Positions 29,942 to 38,818 of a DNA stretch of 44,321 bases are shown here, piece after piece. Location of the stretch: positions 1-44,321 of the forward strand of contig UQDU01000019.1 in NCBI GenBank assembly GCA_900539915.1. Direction: 5' to 3'. Made by a program: the position numbers and the translations under genes. Origin of the DNA: an uncultured Bacteroidales bacterium (lineage in GTDB: Bacteria; Bacteroidota; Bacteroidia; Bacteroidales; Muribaculaceae). The notes under the pieces are model-generated. The model had not been told where the DNA came from and did not search any database. It saw only the letters and a program-made list of their open reading frames with translations. Within the stretch, counting starts at the first letter, position 1, and every line of letters starts with the position of its first letter.

Positions 29942-31216
29942 TCAGCGGTCAGTGCGTATTTTGACCGCCATGGCATGGGCATCAAGGCCCTCGGCCTCGG
30001 CCATAGTGACGATGGTGGACGCTATGCCGTCAAGACCTTCGCGCGACAGCTCCTGATACGTAATCTTACGCATGAAACTGTCGATATTCACTCCGCTGAA
30101 CGAGTGTGCCCATCCGTTGGTGGGGAGCGTGTGATTGGTGCCGGAAGCGTAGTCACCGGCGCTTTCGGGCGAATAGTTGCCAATGAAGATGCTGCCGGCC
30201 GCGGTAATGCGGTCAGCGATGCTCCACGGATTATCCATGGATATTATAAGGTGTTCGGGAGCATATTCATTGACCATGTCTATCATGGCATCGCGGTCCT
30301 CCATGACTATGATGTGGCTGTGTGAAAGCGACTTCTCGATGCTTGATGTGCGTGACAATCGCGCCGAAATCTGCGCAACCTGTTCTCTGACAGCATCGGC
30401 TATGGCTTCCGAAGTGCACACACATATAGCCTGACTGTCAGGGCCGTGCTCGGCCTGTGACAACATATCCGACGCCACAAAACGCGGATCGGCAGTCTCG
30501 TCAGCCATGACAAGTACCTCACTCGGGCCGGCCGGCATATCTATAGCCACCTCTGAGGTAAGCATCTGCTTGGCCTTGGTGACAAAGCGGTTGCCCGGGC
30601 CGAATATCTTATGGACACGCGGTATGCTCGAGGTGCCCAAGGCCATGGCAGCCACAGCCTGTGCGCCGCCTACGCGGTAGACCTTGTGGATACCGCACTC
30701 ACGCGCCGCGAAAAGTATCTCCGGAGAGATGCTGCGGTCACCGCTCTGGGGCGTACACAGTATTATCTGGTGGCAACCGGCTATAGTGGCCGGGATGGCG
30801 AGCATCAGCACCGTCGAAAACAGCGGAGCCTGTCCGCCGGGGATATACAGGCCGACTTTGGTTATGGGAACAGGCCGCTGCATGCAGATGACGCCGGGCA
30901 TCGTCTCAACCTTGACCATATCAGGCATCTGAGCCTCGTGGAAGCGGCGGATATTAGCCGCACCGGCACGTATGGCCTCCTTAACCCTCTCAGGCACAAG
31001 TCTGCAAGCCTCGTCGATTTCAGCCTCGCTGACCTCAAGCTCATTGATGTCGGCGTGGTCAAATTTCATGGCCATCTCTCGCAGAGCCTCGTCACCACGG
31101 GCACGCACATCGCTGATGATTGCCTCCACGGCCTTTGTGACCTGGGGATCGTCAGGGATATTGCGCTCTGTGAGAGCTTTCCACTGGCTGCGCAGGGGAT
31201 TTACGACTATATCCAT
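29942..31216 (-). CDS. hisD: Histidinol dehydrogenase
   Basis: HisD oxidises histidinol to histidine in two NAD-dependent steps with zinc. The 424-residue protein shows YIPGGQAPLFSTVLMLAIPA, PCQ-like metal/NAD segments (ILCTPQSG), IFGPGNRFVTKAK, DMPAGPSEVLVMADE, QAEHGPDSQAI with the zinc/catalytic His and Glu region, and YAPEHLIISM. Its start codon shares one base with the hisG stop. Confidence 0.97.
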   Translation of the reverse strand: MDIVVNPLRSQWKALTERNIPDDPQVTKAVEAIISDVRARGDEALREMAMKFDHADINELEVSEAEIDEACRLVPERVKEAIRAGAANIRRFHEAQMPDMVKVETMPGVICMQRPVPITKVGLYIPGGQAPLFSTVLMLAIPATIAGCHQIILCTPQSGDRSISPEILFAARECGIHKVYRVGGAQAVAAMALGTSSIPRVHKIFGPGNRFVTKAKQMLTSEVAIDMPAGPSEVLVMADETADPRFVASDMLSQAEHGPDSQAICVCTSEAIADAVREQVAQISARLSRTSSIEKSLSHSHIIVMEDRDAMIDMVNEYAPEHLIISMDNPWSIADRITAAGSIFIGNYSPESAGDYASGTNHTLPTNGWAHSFSGVNIDSFMRKITYQELSREGLDGIASTIVTMAEAEGLDAHAMAVKIRTDR

Positions 31217-32067
31217 CAGCGCACTATGTTTTCAAGCGCGAGCACGAGGATGTCCTCGGCGCCTACGGATTTGAGTTGTTCGATTTTCTCCCACAGCTCC
31301 TCCTCGCGGATGACCGCATGGAGCGAGTACCAGCCTTTGGCAGCCAGAGGGAGCAGCGTGGGGCTCTTCATGCCCGGGAGTATCTTGACGGCTTCCTCAA
31401 TGGCGCTTTCGGGGAGGTTCATCAACACATACTTCATGTCACGGCTGCCGATGATGCTCTGGAAGCGGAATTTGAGCTGCTCAAGCTCCTGAAGCTTCTG
31501 GCCGTCAAGGCCTTTGGTAGCAATGAGCACGGCCTGGGAATAGAACACCTGCTCGACCTCCACAAGTCCGTTTTGCACCAGAGTGCCTCCCGACGATACG
31601 ATGTCAAATATCGCGTCGGCCATGCCTACGGCCGGAGCGACCTCCACTGAGCCGGCTATCTCATGGATTTCAGCCTCAATGCCTTTCTCCTTGAGGAAGT
31701 TGCCGAGGATGCGCGGATAGGATGTGGCGATGCGCTTGCCGGCAAACCACTGCAGGCCGTCATAACGGGCATCCTTGGGCACTGCAAGCGATATGCGGCA
31801 GTCGCTGAATCCGAGCGACATCACTATGTTTACGTCCTGGCCTTTCTCCTCCATCTCGTTGAGACCCACGATGCCTATGTCGGCCACACCCATGGCCACA
31901 GCCTGGGGGATGTCATCGTCTCGGAGATAGAGCACGTCCATAGGGAATCCTTTGGCGCGTGCCACGAGTTTGCGGCTGCTGCCTGATGTGGTGATGCCGC
32001 TGTCTTTGAGCAGCCCCATGCAGTCTTCATTGAGTCGGCCCTTGGCCTGGATAGCGATTCTCAGCAT
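31216..32067 (-). CDS. hisG: ATP phosphoribosyltransferase, long form
   Basis: HisG couples ATP to PRPP, the committed and feedback-inhibited step of histidine synthesis. From ATG 32067 (MLRIAIQAKGRLNEDCMGLL) it has 283 residues. That is the long form with a C-terminal regulatory domain (about 205-283, KILPGMKSPTLLPLAAKGWYSLHAV), so no HisZ is needed. The PRPP loop is DIVSSGGTLVQNGL. An upstream in-frame TTG at 32097 is rejected. It heads the operon. I found no TAnnTTTG box and no His-rich leader peptide in the 128 nt before it. Confidence 0.96.
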   Translation of the reverse strand: MLRIAIQAKGRLNEDCMGLLKDSGITTSGSSRKLVARAKGFPMDVLYLRDDDIPQAVAMGVADIGIVGLNEMEEKGQDVNIVMSLGFSDCRISLAVPKDARYDGLQWFAGKRIATSYPRILGNFLKEKGIEAEIHEIAGSVEVAPAVGMADAIFDIVSSGGTLVQNGLVEVEQVFYSQAVLIATKGLDGQKLQELEQLKFRFQSIIGSRDMKYVLMNLPESAIEEAVKILPGMKSPTLLPLAAKGWYSLHAVIREEELWEKIEQLKSVGAEDILVLALENIVR

Positions 32068-32195
32068 AAAATCTTTTAATATAGCAAAAGCCGTCAACCG
32101 TCATCACACTACCGGGATTACAAAAGGCCGGCAGTCTGACGAGTGTCAATGGCTTAGATGGTTAAGGTATGTGTTGGTGTGTCGGAGAGGTCCGC

Positions 32196-32531
32196 TTAGT
32201 CGAGGTTGTGATTGTCCTTTGCAGGGTTGCGATAGTAGATTTTATGTTCTACATACTCCTCGGCAGCTATCAGCGTGGGCTTGGGCAGCTTCTCGTAGTA
32301 GCGTGAGATTTCGATCTGCTCGCGGTTTTCCGAGATTTCCTCGAGGTTGTCGTTAAGCGAGGCAAATTCCTGCAGCTTCTTCTCCAGGTCGCGTTTCATC
32401 TCGCCTGCGATCTGGTTTGCACGCTTTGCGATGATGGCCACTGTCTCATAGACATTGCCTGTGTCCTCTGAAAGCTCTATCATGTCACGTGTGACAGTGT
32501 TGAGCGGAGCATTGATTTTCTTGTAATCCAT
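32196..32531 (-). CDS. rpoZ: RNA polymerase omega-like subunit
   Basis: The 111-residue protein starts MDYKKINAPLNTVTRDMIELSEDTGNVYETVAIIAKRANQIAGEMKRDLEKKLQEF. The segment NVYETVAIIAKRANQI is the Bacteroidota version of the RpoZ/RPB6 helix-turn motif (usually ALVxxAAxRARQ). The C-terminal part (KPTLIAAEEYVEHKIYYRNP) is an extension typical of the phylum. Omega stabilises the beta-prime subunit in the core enzyme. It is 47 nt after bamD, a neighbour arrangement I associate with Bacteroidales. Confidence 0.82.
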   Translation of the reverse strand: MDYKKINAPLNTVTRDMIELSEDTGNVYETVAIIAKRANQIAGEMKRDLEKKLQEFASLNDNLEEISENREQIEISRYYEKLPKPTLIAAEEYVEHKIYYRNPAKDNHNLD

Positions 32532-32578
32532 CAGATTAATCAGCTGTAATTGAAGGGATTGTATATATAATAACGTTA

Positions 32579-33397
32579 TTAAAGTCCTGTGTCGTCCTTG
32601 ACATGGCGGCTGGCTATCTTGAATATGTTGTCAGCCTCCTTGCGGTTCTTGCCGTCAGGGAAGTCGTTGATGAAGCCGTAATACTCATCGACCACGTCGC
32701 GGAAACGCTCCGGCTTCATCTCGTCGACCGAATTTGAAGCCTCCTGATAGCGTGACTTGAGTATTATCATCTCCAAATCCTCCTTATATTTGGTATAAGG
32801 GTATTTCTTAAGGGCGTTCTGGGCTACTATGACCGCGCTGGCATAGTTGTTGCCGAGATATGTGCCGAGGTTATAGTAGAGCACGGCGTTCTCGAGCTCT
32901 TTGAGAGCCAGCTTGTCCTGAAGCTCGAATATGGCATTCTGGGCAGCAGGAGTGCGCTCGCTGCGCGGATAGTATTCTATGAAGTTCGAGAGCTCCTCTA
33001 TCGCCTTGACAGTGTCGCTCTGGTCAAGCTGCGGCTCGGGGCTGTCAATGAAGTAGCCGTAACCGCAGTAGTAGCGGGCCAGCTCGGTATATTTGCCGCG
33101 CGGAAAGCGGGTGTAGTAGTTCTTGAAGTATGCGCTTGCAGTCTTGTACTCTTTGTTGTCATAATAGCTCATGGCCATCAGATACAAGGCATCCTCCGCC
33201 TTTTCCGTGCCCTTGAAAGCCGGTATGATGTCTGCGAGGATGGTATATGCCTGTACATACTGCTTCTTCTCGTAGGCGCGCTGGGCGAAGTCGAGCTTGT
33301 AGTCGGCATCCTTGCTCTTCTGCGCCTTCTGGTATTCGCCGCAGCCGCAGAGCATCACCGATGCCACGCATATTATGATGAGATTGACAATCTTCAT
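32579..33397 (-). CDS. bamD: Outer membrane assembly lipoprotein BamD
   Basis: BamD is an essential part of the BAM complex that inserts beta-barrel proteins. The 272-residue precursor has a lipoprotein signal (MKIVNLIIICVASVMLCGCG, lipidated Cys19). TPR-type helical pairs follow: YEKKQYVQAYTILADIIPAFKGTEKAEDALYLMAMSYY, the ASAYFKNYYTRFPRGKYTELARYYCGYGYF segment characteristic of BamD, and EELSNFIEYYPRSERTPAAQNAIFELQDKL. It is the first minus-strand gene left of the divergent 33.4-33.65 kb region and has a TAACTTTG box 49-56 nt upstream. Confidence 0.92.
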   Translation of the reverse strand: MKIVNLIIICVASVMLCGCGEYQKAQKSKDADYKLDFAQRAYEKKQYVQAYTILADIIPAFKGTEKAEDALYLMAMSYYDNKEYKTASAYFKNYYTRFPRGKYTELARYYCGYGYFIDSPEPQLDQSDTVKAIEELSNFIEYYPRSERTPAAQNAIFELQDKLALKELENAVLYYNLGTYLGNNYASAVIVAQNALKKYPYTKYKEDLEMIILKSRYQEASNSVDEMKPERFRDVVDEYYGFINDFPDGKNRKEADNIFKIASRHVKDDTGL

Positions 33398-33445
33398 TTA
33401 CGCTTGCTTAGTATTCCGTAGGGACACACTGCCCCCAATAGTCGG

Positions 33446-33453
33446 CAAAGTTA
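33446..33453 (-). promoter_or_regulatory. -7 box of bamD
   Basis: Minus-strand TAACTTTG lies 49-56 nt before the bamD ATG. No convincing -33 TTG at standard spacing. Confidence 0.5.
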
Positions 33454-33556
33454 ACAAATTTTCCCGACATACGCCACACCCCGCCCGCCCCCACTGCAAG
33501 AAAATTTGCAGAAACACACTTTGCGCATCAAATATTCTAAATTTTATCGATATAAC

Positions 33557-33589
33557 TTTTGGTTTGCAATCAATTTAATACTATATTTG
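33557..33589 (+). promoter_or_regulatory. Promoter of the C13 peptidase-like gene (TTTTG-N20-TATATTTG)
   Basis: Plus-strand TTTTG (33557-33561), 20 nt, then TATATTTG (33582-33589) fits the Bacteroidota consensus. It makes the in-frame ATG at 33559 an impossible start. Confidence 0.7.
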
Positions 33590-33654
33590 CACATACTGCA
33601 AGTAATATCAAACACCGACTATACAATATCACGAAAACAAAGCACTTCATCACA

Positions 33655-36166
33655 ATGAGCATTTTCATGCTTGCATCCTGTTTTTCTTTTGCCGCCTTGC
33701 CTCCCAATAGGGTGCACAACGTAACCCAAGTAGAGGCGGAGGAAAAAATACTTGACGAATTCAAAAATCAGGATGTCAACATCTTTAAAAAAGAAGAGTT
33801 CTTGCCATCGTTGATTCTGAACGGTGGGGCTGAATCCTCCAAGTGGACTTTTTTTTTGTAGATCCAGAACCTATGAAAGGATGGATGCACGATGCCTATA
33901 TCGTAGAAATTCCTAAAAAATTATTTCTGAAACGCCCATAAAATTCTGGACGTTAGCAGACATTCCTCTAACAAAACGACTTACATCCGAACTCCCTACT
34001 GATGACTACACCCCATTAGTTGTAAGCAACAGGTATGGCGTGAATGCGGATGCCAAACCGTCCGTAATGGGCGGCTTGATGCCTAACGCACCAGACAATT
34101 ATGCACAGCGGACCTATGCTGTCATAATCAACGGAGGAGCGTCCAAAATGGCCAACAAACCGCGGTATTGGAACGACTGCTCCTTCATCTACCAGACCCT
34201 CTCCAAGAAATACGGGGTGCCTAAAGACCAAATCTATCCCATCATGGCTGACGGCAATGACCCTGCGGACGATTCCCTCCTCGGAGCCGGAAGATATTAT
34301 AACCAGTCGCTCGACCTGGACTTTGACGGGAATGATGAAATCAAGCTGGCAGCCACGAAAGCCAACATAAAGTCAACACTTGAAAATCTTGCTTCCATTC
34401 TTAAGGAGGACGACCACCTGTTCATCTTCGTCACGGATCATGGCGGCACGATCGACCATGTAAAAACCTCATTCATATGCTTATGGAACAGCGAACGGCT
34501 TTACGACTACGAACTCGCAGAACTGCTGAAGCCGTTTACTGCCAAATATGTGAATGTCAATGTCGTTCTGGGACAATGTTATTCGGGAGGATTTGTTGAT
34601 GACCTCGATCAGATAGGCTGTGTGGTGGCTACTGCGAGCCGAGGGTCAGAATATTCTTACGGCATGTACTACCTCCCATATGACGAGTTCCTGTATCACT
34701 GGATATGTGCCGTCAACGGAGCTGATCCCCAAGGACAGCCTTTAAATGCCGACACAAACGGAGATGGCTTTGTCTCTATGGACGCAGCCTTCTCATATGC
34801 ACGACTGCACGATGCGATTGAGGAAGAGACTCCCCAATACCAATCCCGACCGCTTTCAGTGGGTGAAGATCTTGCCTTCAACCGCATGGCACCAGCCGTT
34901 GACCTTTACATAAAGGACAATCCCGAAGATACGGGCAAACAGCCCAATCTGACTACCGACAAATTCTGGTGCAGCCCCTCGATATGGGTCAGAAACCAGG
35001 ACGATGGCATAGAGCAGCATGAAAATCCATATTATTCCTCTGATCATCTCACTTCAATGGTATATGTGAGGGTCCACAACCGGGGGAAAAAGGACTACGA
35101 AGGGGGACAGTGGGCGCATGTGTATTGGGCAAAGGCATCCACTGGGTTCACTGATGCCGCCTGGAAAGGTCGCGAACTATACCATAACCGAGTGGTTACT
35201 GGGGAACATTTGCGGGCATCTCACATACCACCTATAGCCTCCGATGCCTCAGGGGTAGTAAAAATTACATGGTCTCTGCCAAATGACCTCATAGGTGGAA
35301 CGGAAGATAATAATACCGAAAACCATCATTTCTGTCTGCTTGGAAAAATCATGGACACCCATCTTGATGACGGTTATGAAGCAGGCAAGCGTTACTTCAA
35401 TGTCAAAGGAAGCAACAAACAAGCTCAAAAAAACGTATCGGTGATAAAACGTGACGAGCTGTCAAAAGAAACGAAAGTTTATGTGCGCAACGTGTCATCC
35501 TCGGCGCAAAATTACAGCCTTGAGCTTGTACCCCGCACATCTGCCGATGCCGAATTGTTCGACAATGCCTCCATCCAAATGTCAATGAGCCAAGCAATTT
35601 ACAAGGCTTGGGAAAACGGCGGACTGCAAGCCGACAACATATCCATCCCGTTAGACATGGCGAATGCCCCAGGCAAGCGGCACGTGTCGTTCCAATCACA
35701 GGACGGGATATTAAGCGCCATCCGACTCTCTCCCGATGAATTTGACGAGGTGTCGTTGAAATTCAATTTCCGCAACGGTCTGATAAGGGAGGATGCGTAT
35801 GTAATTGATCTGATCCAGAGAGATGAAAACGGTAACATAGTAGGAGGAGAGACTTTCGAAGTCGAAGCACCTAATCTTGTATTGAACCATAGCACACTAA
35901 TAGAGGAGACCCCTCCGGCAATCAAGTTTGTTGGATATGGCTCCCCGGCAAAACATTCGCTGACAGTTTCCCTTGAAAGCGAAGCTCCGATGGAGGGGAG
36001 CATCGTGATAGCATCGGTGATTGATGGAAAAGTGATCGGTCAGACCCCCATAGCTAAGGGAGAGGCTGAGGTCAACATTGATATTTCTGGTCTCTCCGAG
36101 GGTGTTTATAGCGCGACATATGTCTCAAACGGAGTCGTCGCTGACAACAGACGCTTCTATAAATAA
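33655..36166 (+). pseudogene. Secreted C13 (legumain)-like cysteine peptidase, two frameshifts
   Basis: Three reading-frame pieces make one protein. Piece 1 (33655-33859, from MSIFMLASCFSFAALPP) ends prematurely in a run of nine T (33849-33857). Piece 2 (33858 to 33920) reads VDPEPMKGWMHDAYIVEIPKK and fails at a run of six A (33915-33920). Piece 3 continues KIISETPIKFW and is open to 36166 (708 codons from a GTG at 34040). One extra T and one extra A would restore a single protein of about 837 residues. Piece 3 carries the clan CD dyad: H134 in FVTDHGG and C180 in VLGQCYSGGF (numbered from the GTG). A long beta-rich region follows, and the C-terminus (IDGKVIGQ...GLSEGVYSATYVSNG...RRFYK) resembles a type IX sorting domain. 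Alternatives to decay are phase variation or assembly error. Confidence 0.75.
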
Positions 36167-36191
36167 TAACAAGCCATCCCCAAAAACCACT

Positions 36192-37441
36192 ATGAAAAGA
36201 ATGATTATCTCCGCAGCGGTATGCCTGGCGGTGTTGGCATCAATTGCGGAAGAGAAGGCTTTACTGTGTGTCAATGTCAAGGAATCCGGGCAGCTGGAGG
36301 TAGCCTTGGGAGACCGTATCAATTCGGTAGATTCGCTGGTGGTCACCGGCGGGCCCTTGGACTACTCCGACTTCAAGGCCATCTGGCGCGCGTCGTGGTA
36401 CGGACGGCTGACCTCCCTGAATCTTGAAAATGCGACAGTCGTAGACAACAAGATACCTGATTTCGCACTGTATGACGTGTACGAGCAGTATGTCAAGCCC
36501 CCCATACTACATATACCCCCCTGCATCGGATCATCCTCCCTGACAATATCGAGGCAATCGGAAGATATGCTTTCGCCCGGATGGAGCTTATCGACATTAA
36601 CATCCCACAATCCCTTAAATCTCTAGACTATGGCAGCTTCATGAGCTGCCATTGGCTCAAAAAAGATAAATTCGTGATCCCGGAGGGAATTACGATTATA
36701 CCTTACGTGTGTTTCCAGCACTGCCAAAGCATCAGAGAGTTCGTGCTTCCCTCAACGCTTAAGACGATTTTTATTAGTGCCTTTGAAAATACGCGCATGG
36801 AAAAAATCAACTTTCCCAATGGACTTGAACGCATTTGTCAGGCTGCATTTCAAGGCAGCGGAGAACTCCATGAAGTGTTTCTTCCCAACTCATGCCAGGA
36901 AATACAGCTTTGCGCTTTCTCTTTATGTGACAGTTTGAAAAATCTCCGTCTGCCTGAAGGATTGAAAGTCATACCTGCTAATCTGGTCAGCTACAGTAAT
37001 GCTTTAGACAGCATACATATACCCGAGAGCGTACAGGAGATAAAGTCAGACGCGTTCTCGATGTGTACCAGATTGCGCAAGGTGAATTTTCCTGAGGGTC
37101 TTGAAAGAATAGAGACAAGGGCCTTCACATACTGCAACCTTGACTCCGTGATTCTTCCCTCCTCGGTCAAAGAAATAGGGTCTGACTGCTTTGCTTTCAT
37201 GTCCGGGAAAGACGAGATGGAGCCTGACACGCGTGACGGCAGCATCGACATCACGACATCGGATGGATGCATTGAAATCAACGCCTCCGGACGGCGATAT
37301 GGCAGATACATCATAAGTACGATGGATGGACGCATCATCGCTGCAGGAGATATCAAGCAGAGCAAGACAACGATAAACGTCACACAAGGACTATATGTTG
37401 TCAGTGCAGCCAACGCAACTCGCAAAGTGGCGGTACATTAA
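36192..37441 (+). pseudogene. BspA-like leucine-rich repeat surface protein, one frameshift
   Basis: It begins 25 nt after the peptidase-like gene. The signal peptide is MKRMIISAAVCLAVLASIAE, followed by SLVVTGGPLDYSDFKAIWRA and LTSLNLENATVVDNKIPDFA, the N-cap typical of BspA proteins. The frame breaks at a run of six C (36516-36521). One more C gives IPPLHRIILPDNIEAIGRYAF and joins the second open frame, which runs to 37441. That part holds about eight repeats of the form LxLPxxLxxIxxxAFxxCxxL. The C-terminus (YIISTMDGRIIAAGD...GLYVVSAANATRKVAVH) looks like a type IX sorting domain. Such proteins bind surfaces or host proteins; the ligand here is unknown. Confidence 0.75.
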
Positions 37442-37566
37442 ATGAGCGATACCTGCTAAAATCGCATGGAAAGAGTTCTATGCAATCCACATATTTCATG
37501 GAACCAATTTCAGGAGGAGCATGCCATGTTCCTACAAATTTATAGACGATTCTCCATACCCGAGGG

Positions 37567-37663
37567 GGCACATCGGCGATGTGCCAGCCGTGCGTAACCC
37601 CATGCACGGAGCGTCAGCGAACGTACATGGGGTTTCGCACAGCTGCCACGTCTCCGACGTGCC
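37567..37663. repeat. 97-bp inverted repeat with 38-bp arms
   Basis: The left arm (37567-37604, GGCACATCGGCGATGTGCC...) and right arm (37626-37663) are reverse complements at 32 of 38 positions, around a 21-nt loop. Each arm also begins with its own short hairpin (GGCACATC/GATGTGCC on the left). It ends in neither a T tract nor a gene boundary, so a repeat element is likelier than a terminator. Confidence 0.75.
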
Positions 37664-37670
37664 TTTACTA

Positions 37671-37880
37671 TTGAGGGTGTTGCAGAACTCAGGAATCATG
37701 CAACAAACGCCACCAAATTGAGGGTGTTGCAGAACTCGTCAAATCTGGTAATTATGCCAAAGGCATGTCCCTACACACTGAGGGTTTTTAAATTTTGCAA
37801 CATCTTCAATGTGTTTCAATGCAGTTCTGCGACACCCATCCTACAAACGTGTTTACATGCAGCTCTGCAATATCCTCTAA
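37671..37880. repeat. Short degenerate repeats in both orientations
   Basis: GAGGGTGTTGCAGAACTC occurs exactly at 37673-37690 and 37720-37737. A decayed direct copy (GAGGGTTTTTAAATTTTGCAAC) lies near 37780-37802. Inverted versions (GCAGTTCTGCGACACCC near 37821, CAGCTCTGCAATATCCTC near 37860) follow. Spacing is irregular. Confidence 0.6.
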
Positions 37881-37972
37881 GTAGGTGAATTGCATTGCGA
37901 GGTAAGATGCGCTGATGTTTTCGCATGGTCGGGAGGCGGGCTAATGGTAGATTTGCGGAAAAAACTACTATT

Positions 37973-38494
37973 ATGGAAGCAAACAGTATCAGGGCAGCGC
38001 GCCGACGCAAGGCGGCGAAATGGGAGATGCCGGTGTCACGCAAGTTTTATCTTGACATCATGGAGCAGGTGGAGTCGCTCGGGCAATGCAGCCCCTCGCT
38101 CGATGTCGAGAGGATGAAGATGATCATAACCGAATTTGCCAAAGGGCATGCGTATGTCAAACCGCTCAGCGAGATGGAGGCTGTGGTAGTCAAACTGCTG
38201 TGTCCTCTCATAGAGAAAGCTCAGCAACGGTCGGCACGGGCACGTTTGGCAGCCAGCAACCGTCGTGTGGCGCGCATGAGAGCCGAAAAAGCGGCAGCAG
38301 CTGCGGCTAACGAGCCCCAGACACAAAGCACACCCGCACCCGTCAGCTCCCCCACACGCCACGAAGCGGCGCAAGAACGCCGTCTCAAGCACCTCAAGCG
38401 CATAGCCCGACGGCAGGCTGCCAAAGAACATGGAGACAGCCGTGATAATCCAGATGCAGTAAGGATACTGTGGCCTCCCGAAAGGATGACATAG
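37973..38494 (+). CDS. Unrecognised basic 173-residue protein
   Basis: I do not recognise the family. From ATG 37973 (MEANSIRAARRRKAAKWEMPVSRKFYLDIMEQ) the first 100 residues look compact and helical (SLDVERMKMIITEFAKGHAYVKPLSEMEAVVVKLLCPLIEKAQ). The remainder is a low-complexity Ala/Arg/Gln/Pro tail (RARLAASNRRVARMRAEKAAAAAANE) with a basic end (RRLKHLKRIARRQAAKEHG). There is no signal peptide or membrane helix. The basic tails suggest nucleic-acid binding, but that is only inference. It is an isolated gene between two repeat-filled gaps, with no promoter box that I can see. Confidence 0.6.
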   Translation: MEANSIRAARRRKAAKWEMPVSRKFYLDIMEQVESLGQCSPSLDVERMKMIITEFAKGHAYVKPLSEMEAVVVKLLCPLIEKAQQRSARARLAASNRRVARMRAEKAAAAAANEPQTQSTPAPVSSPTRHEAAQERRLKHLKRIARRQAAKEHGDSRDNPDAVRILWPPERMT

Positions 38495-38580
38495 ACACGC
38501 CCAGGTTTGTAGGTTCGCTACATAATGCTGCTGTTGCCTTAATGATGTATTGTATCAAATCAAATGAATAAGCATGTCGT

Positions 38581-38818
38581 AAGTCCCGGAGGGACGAGGC
38601 TGTCCTTAACCGTGGATGAGGATATGGCATAGCCATGACGAGTCCACGGTGCAACGGAGCAAAAGATGTGAGTCCCGGAGGGACGTAATCGTGGTGGAGA
38701 CGCTACCATAAACTCGTCCTTTCAGGACTTGGTCTTGAGTGTCCCATGTACCGTGGACTCGGACGGCTATCGCCGACTCTCATCCACGGTTAAGCACAGC
38801 CTCGTCCCTTCGGGACTT
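38581..38818. repeat. Nested inverted repeat with about 70-bp arms
   Basis: The left arm (38581-38650, AAGTCCCGGAGGGACGAGGC...) and the reverse complement of the right arm (38750-38818) agree at most positions with one length difference. Both contain TTAACCGTGGATGAG and GAGTCCACGGT. Inside the 99-bp spacer a second smaller pair occurs: AGTCCCGGAGGGACG at 38671-38685 against CGTCCTTTCAGGACT near 38715-38729. Each tip, GTCCCGGAGGGAC, is itself palindromic. Confidence 0.78.

Larger units (their letters stand above)
37442..37972. other. Gene-free interval of 531 bp, mostly repeats
   Basis: No supported reading frame. It holds a CATGGAACCAATTT repeat (37497-37510), a 97-bp inverted repeat (37567-37663), a set of GAGGGTGTTGCAGAACTC-type units (37671-37880) and a GGCATGTCCCTAC half-site (37762-37774). 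I saw no good terminator for the LRR gene; a weak hairpin lies at 37464-37483. Confidence 0.7.

Noticed and set aside
32068..32195. Possible histidine attenuation leader
   Set aside because: No run of His codons in any short minus-strand frame.
37671..37880. Possible CRISPR array
   Set aside because: Only two exact repeats, irregular spacing, mixed orientations and no cas genes in the window.
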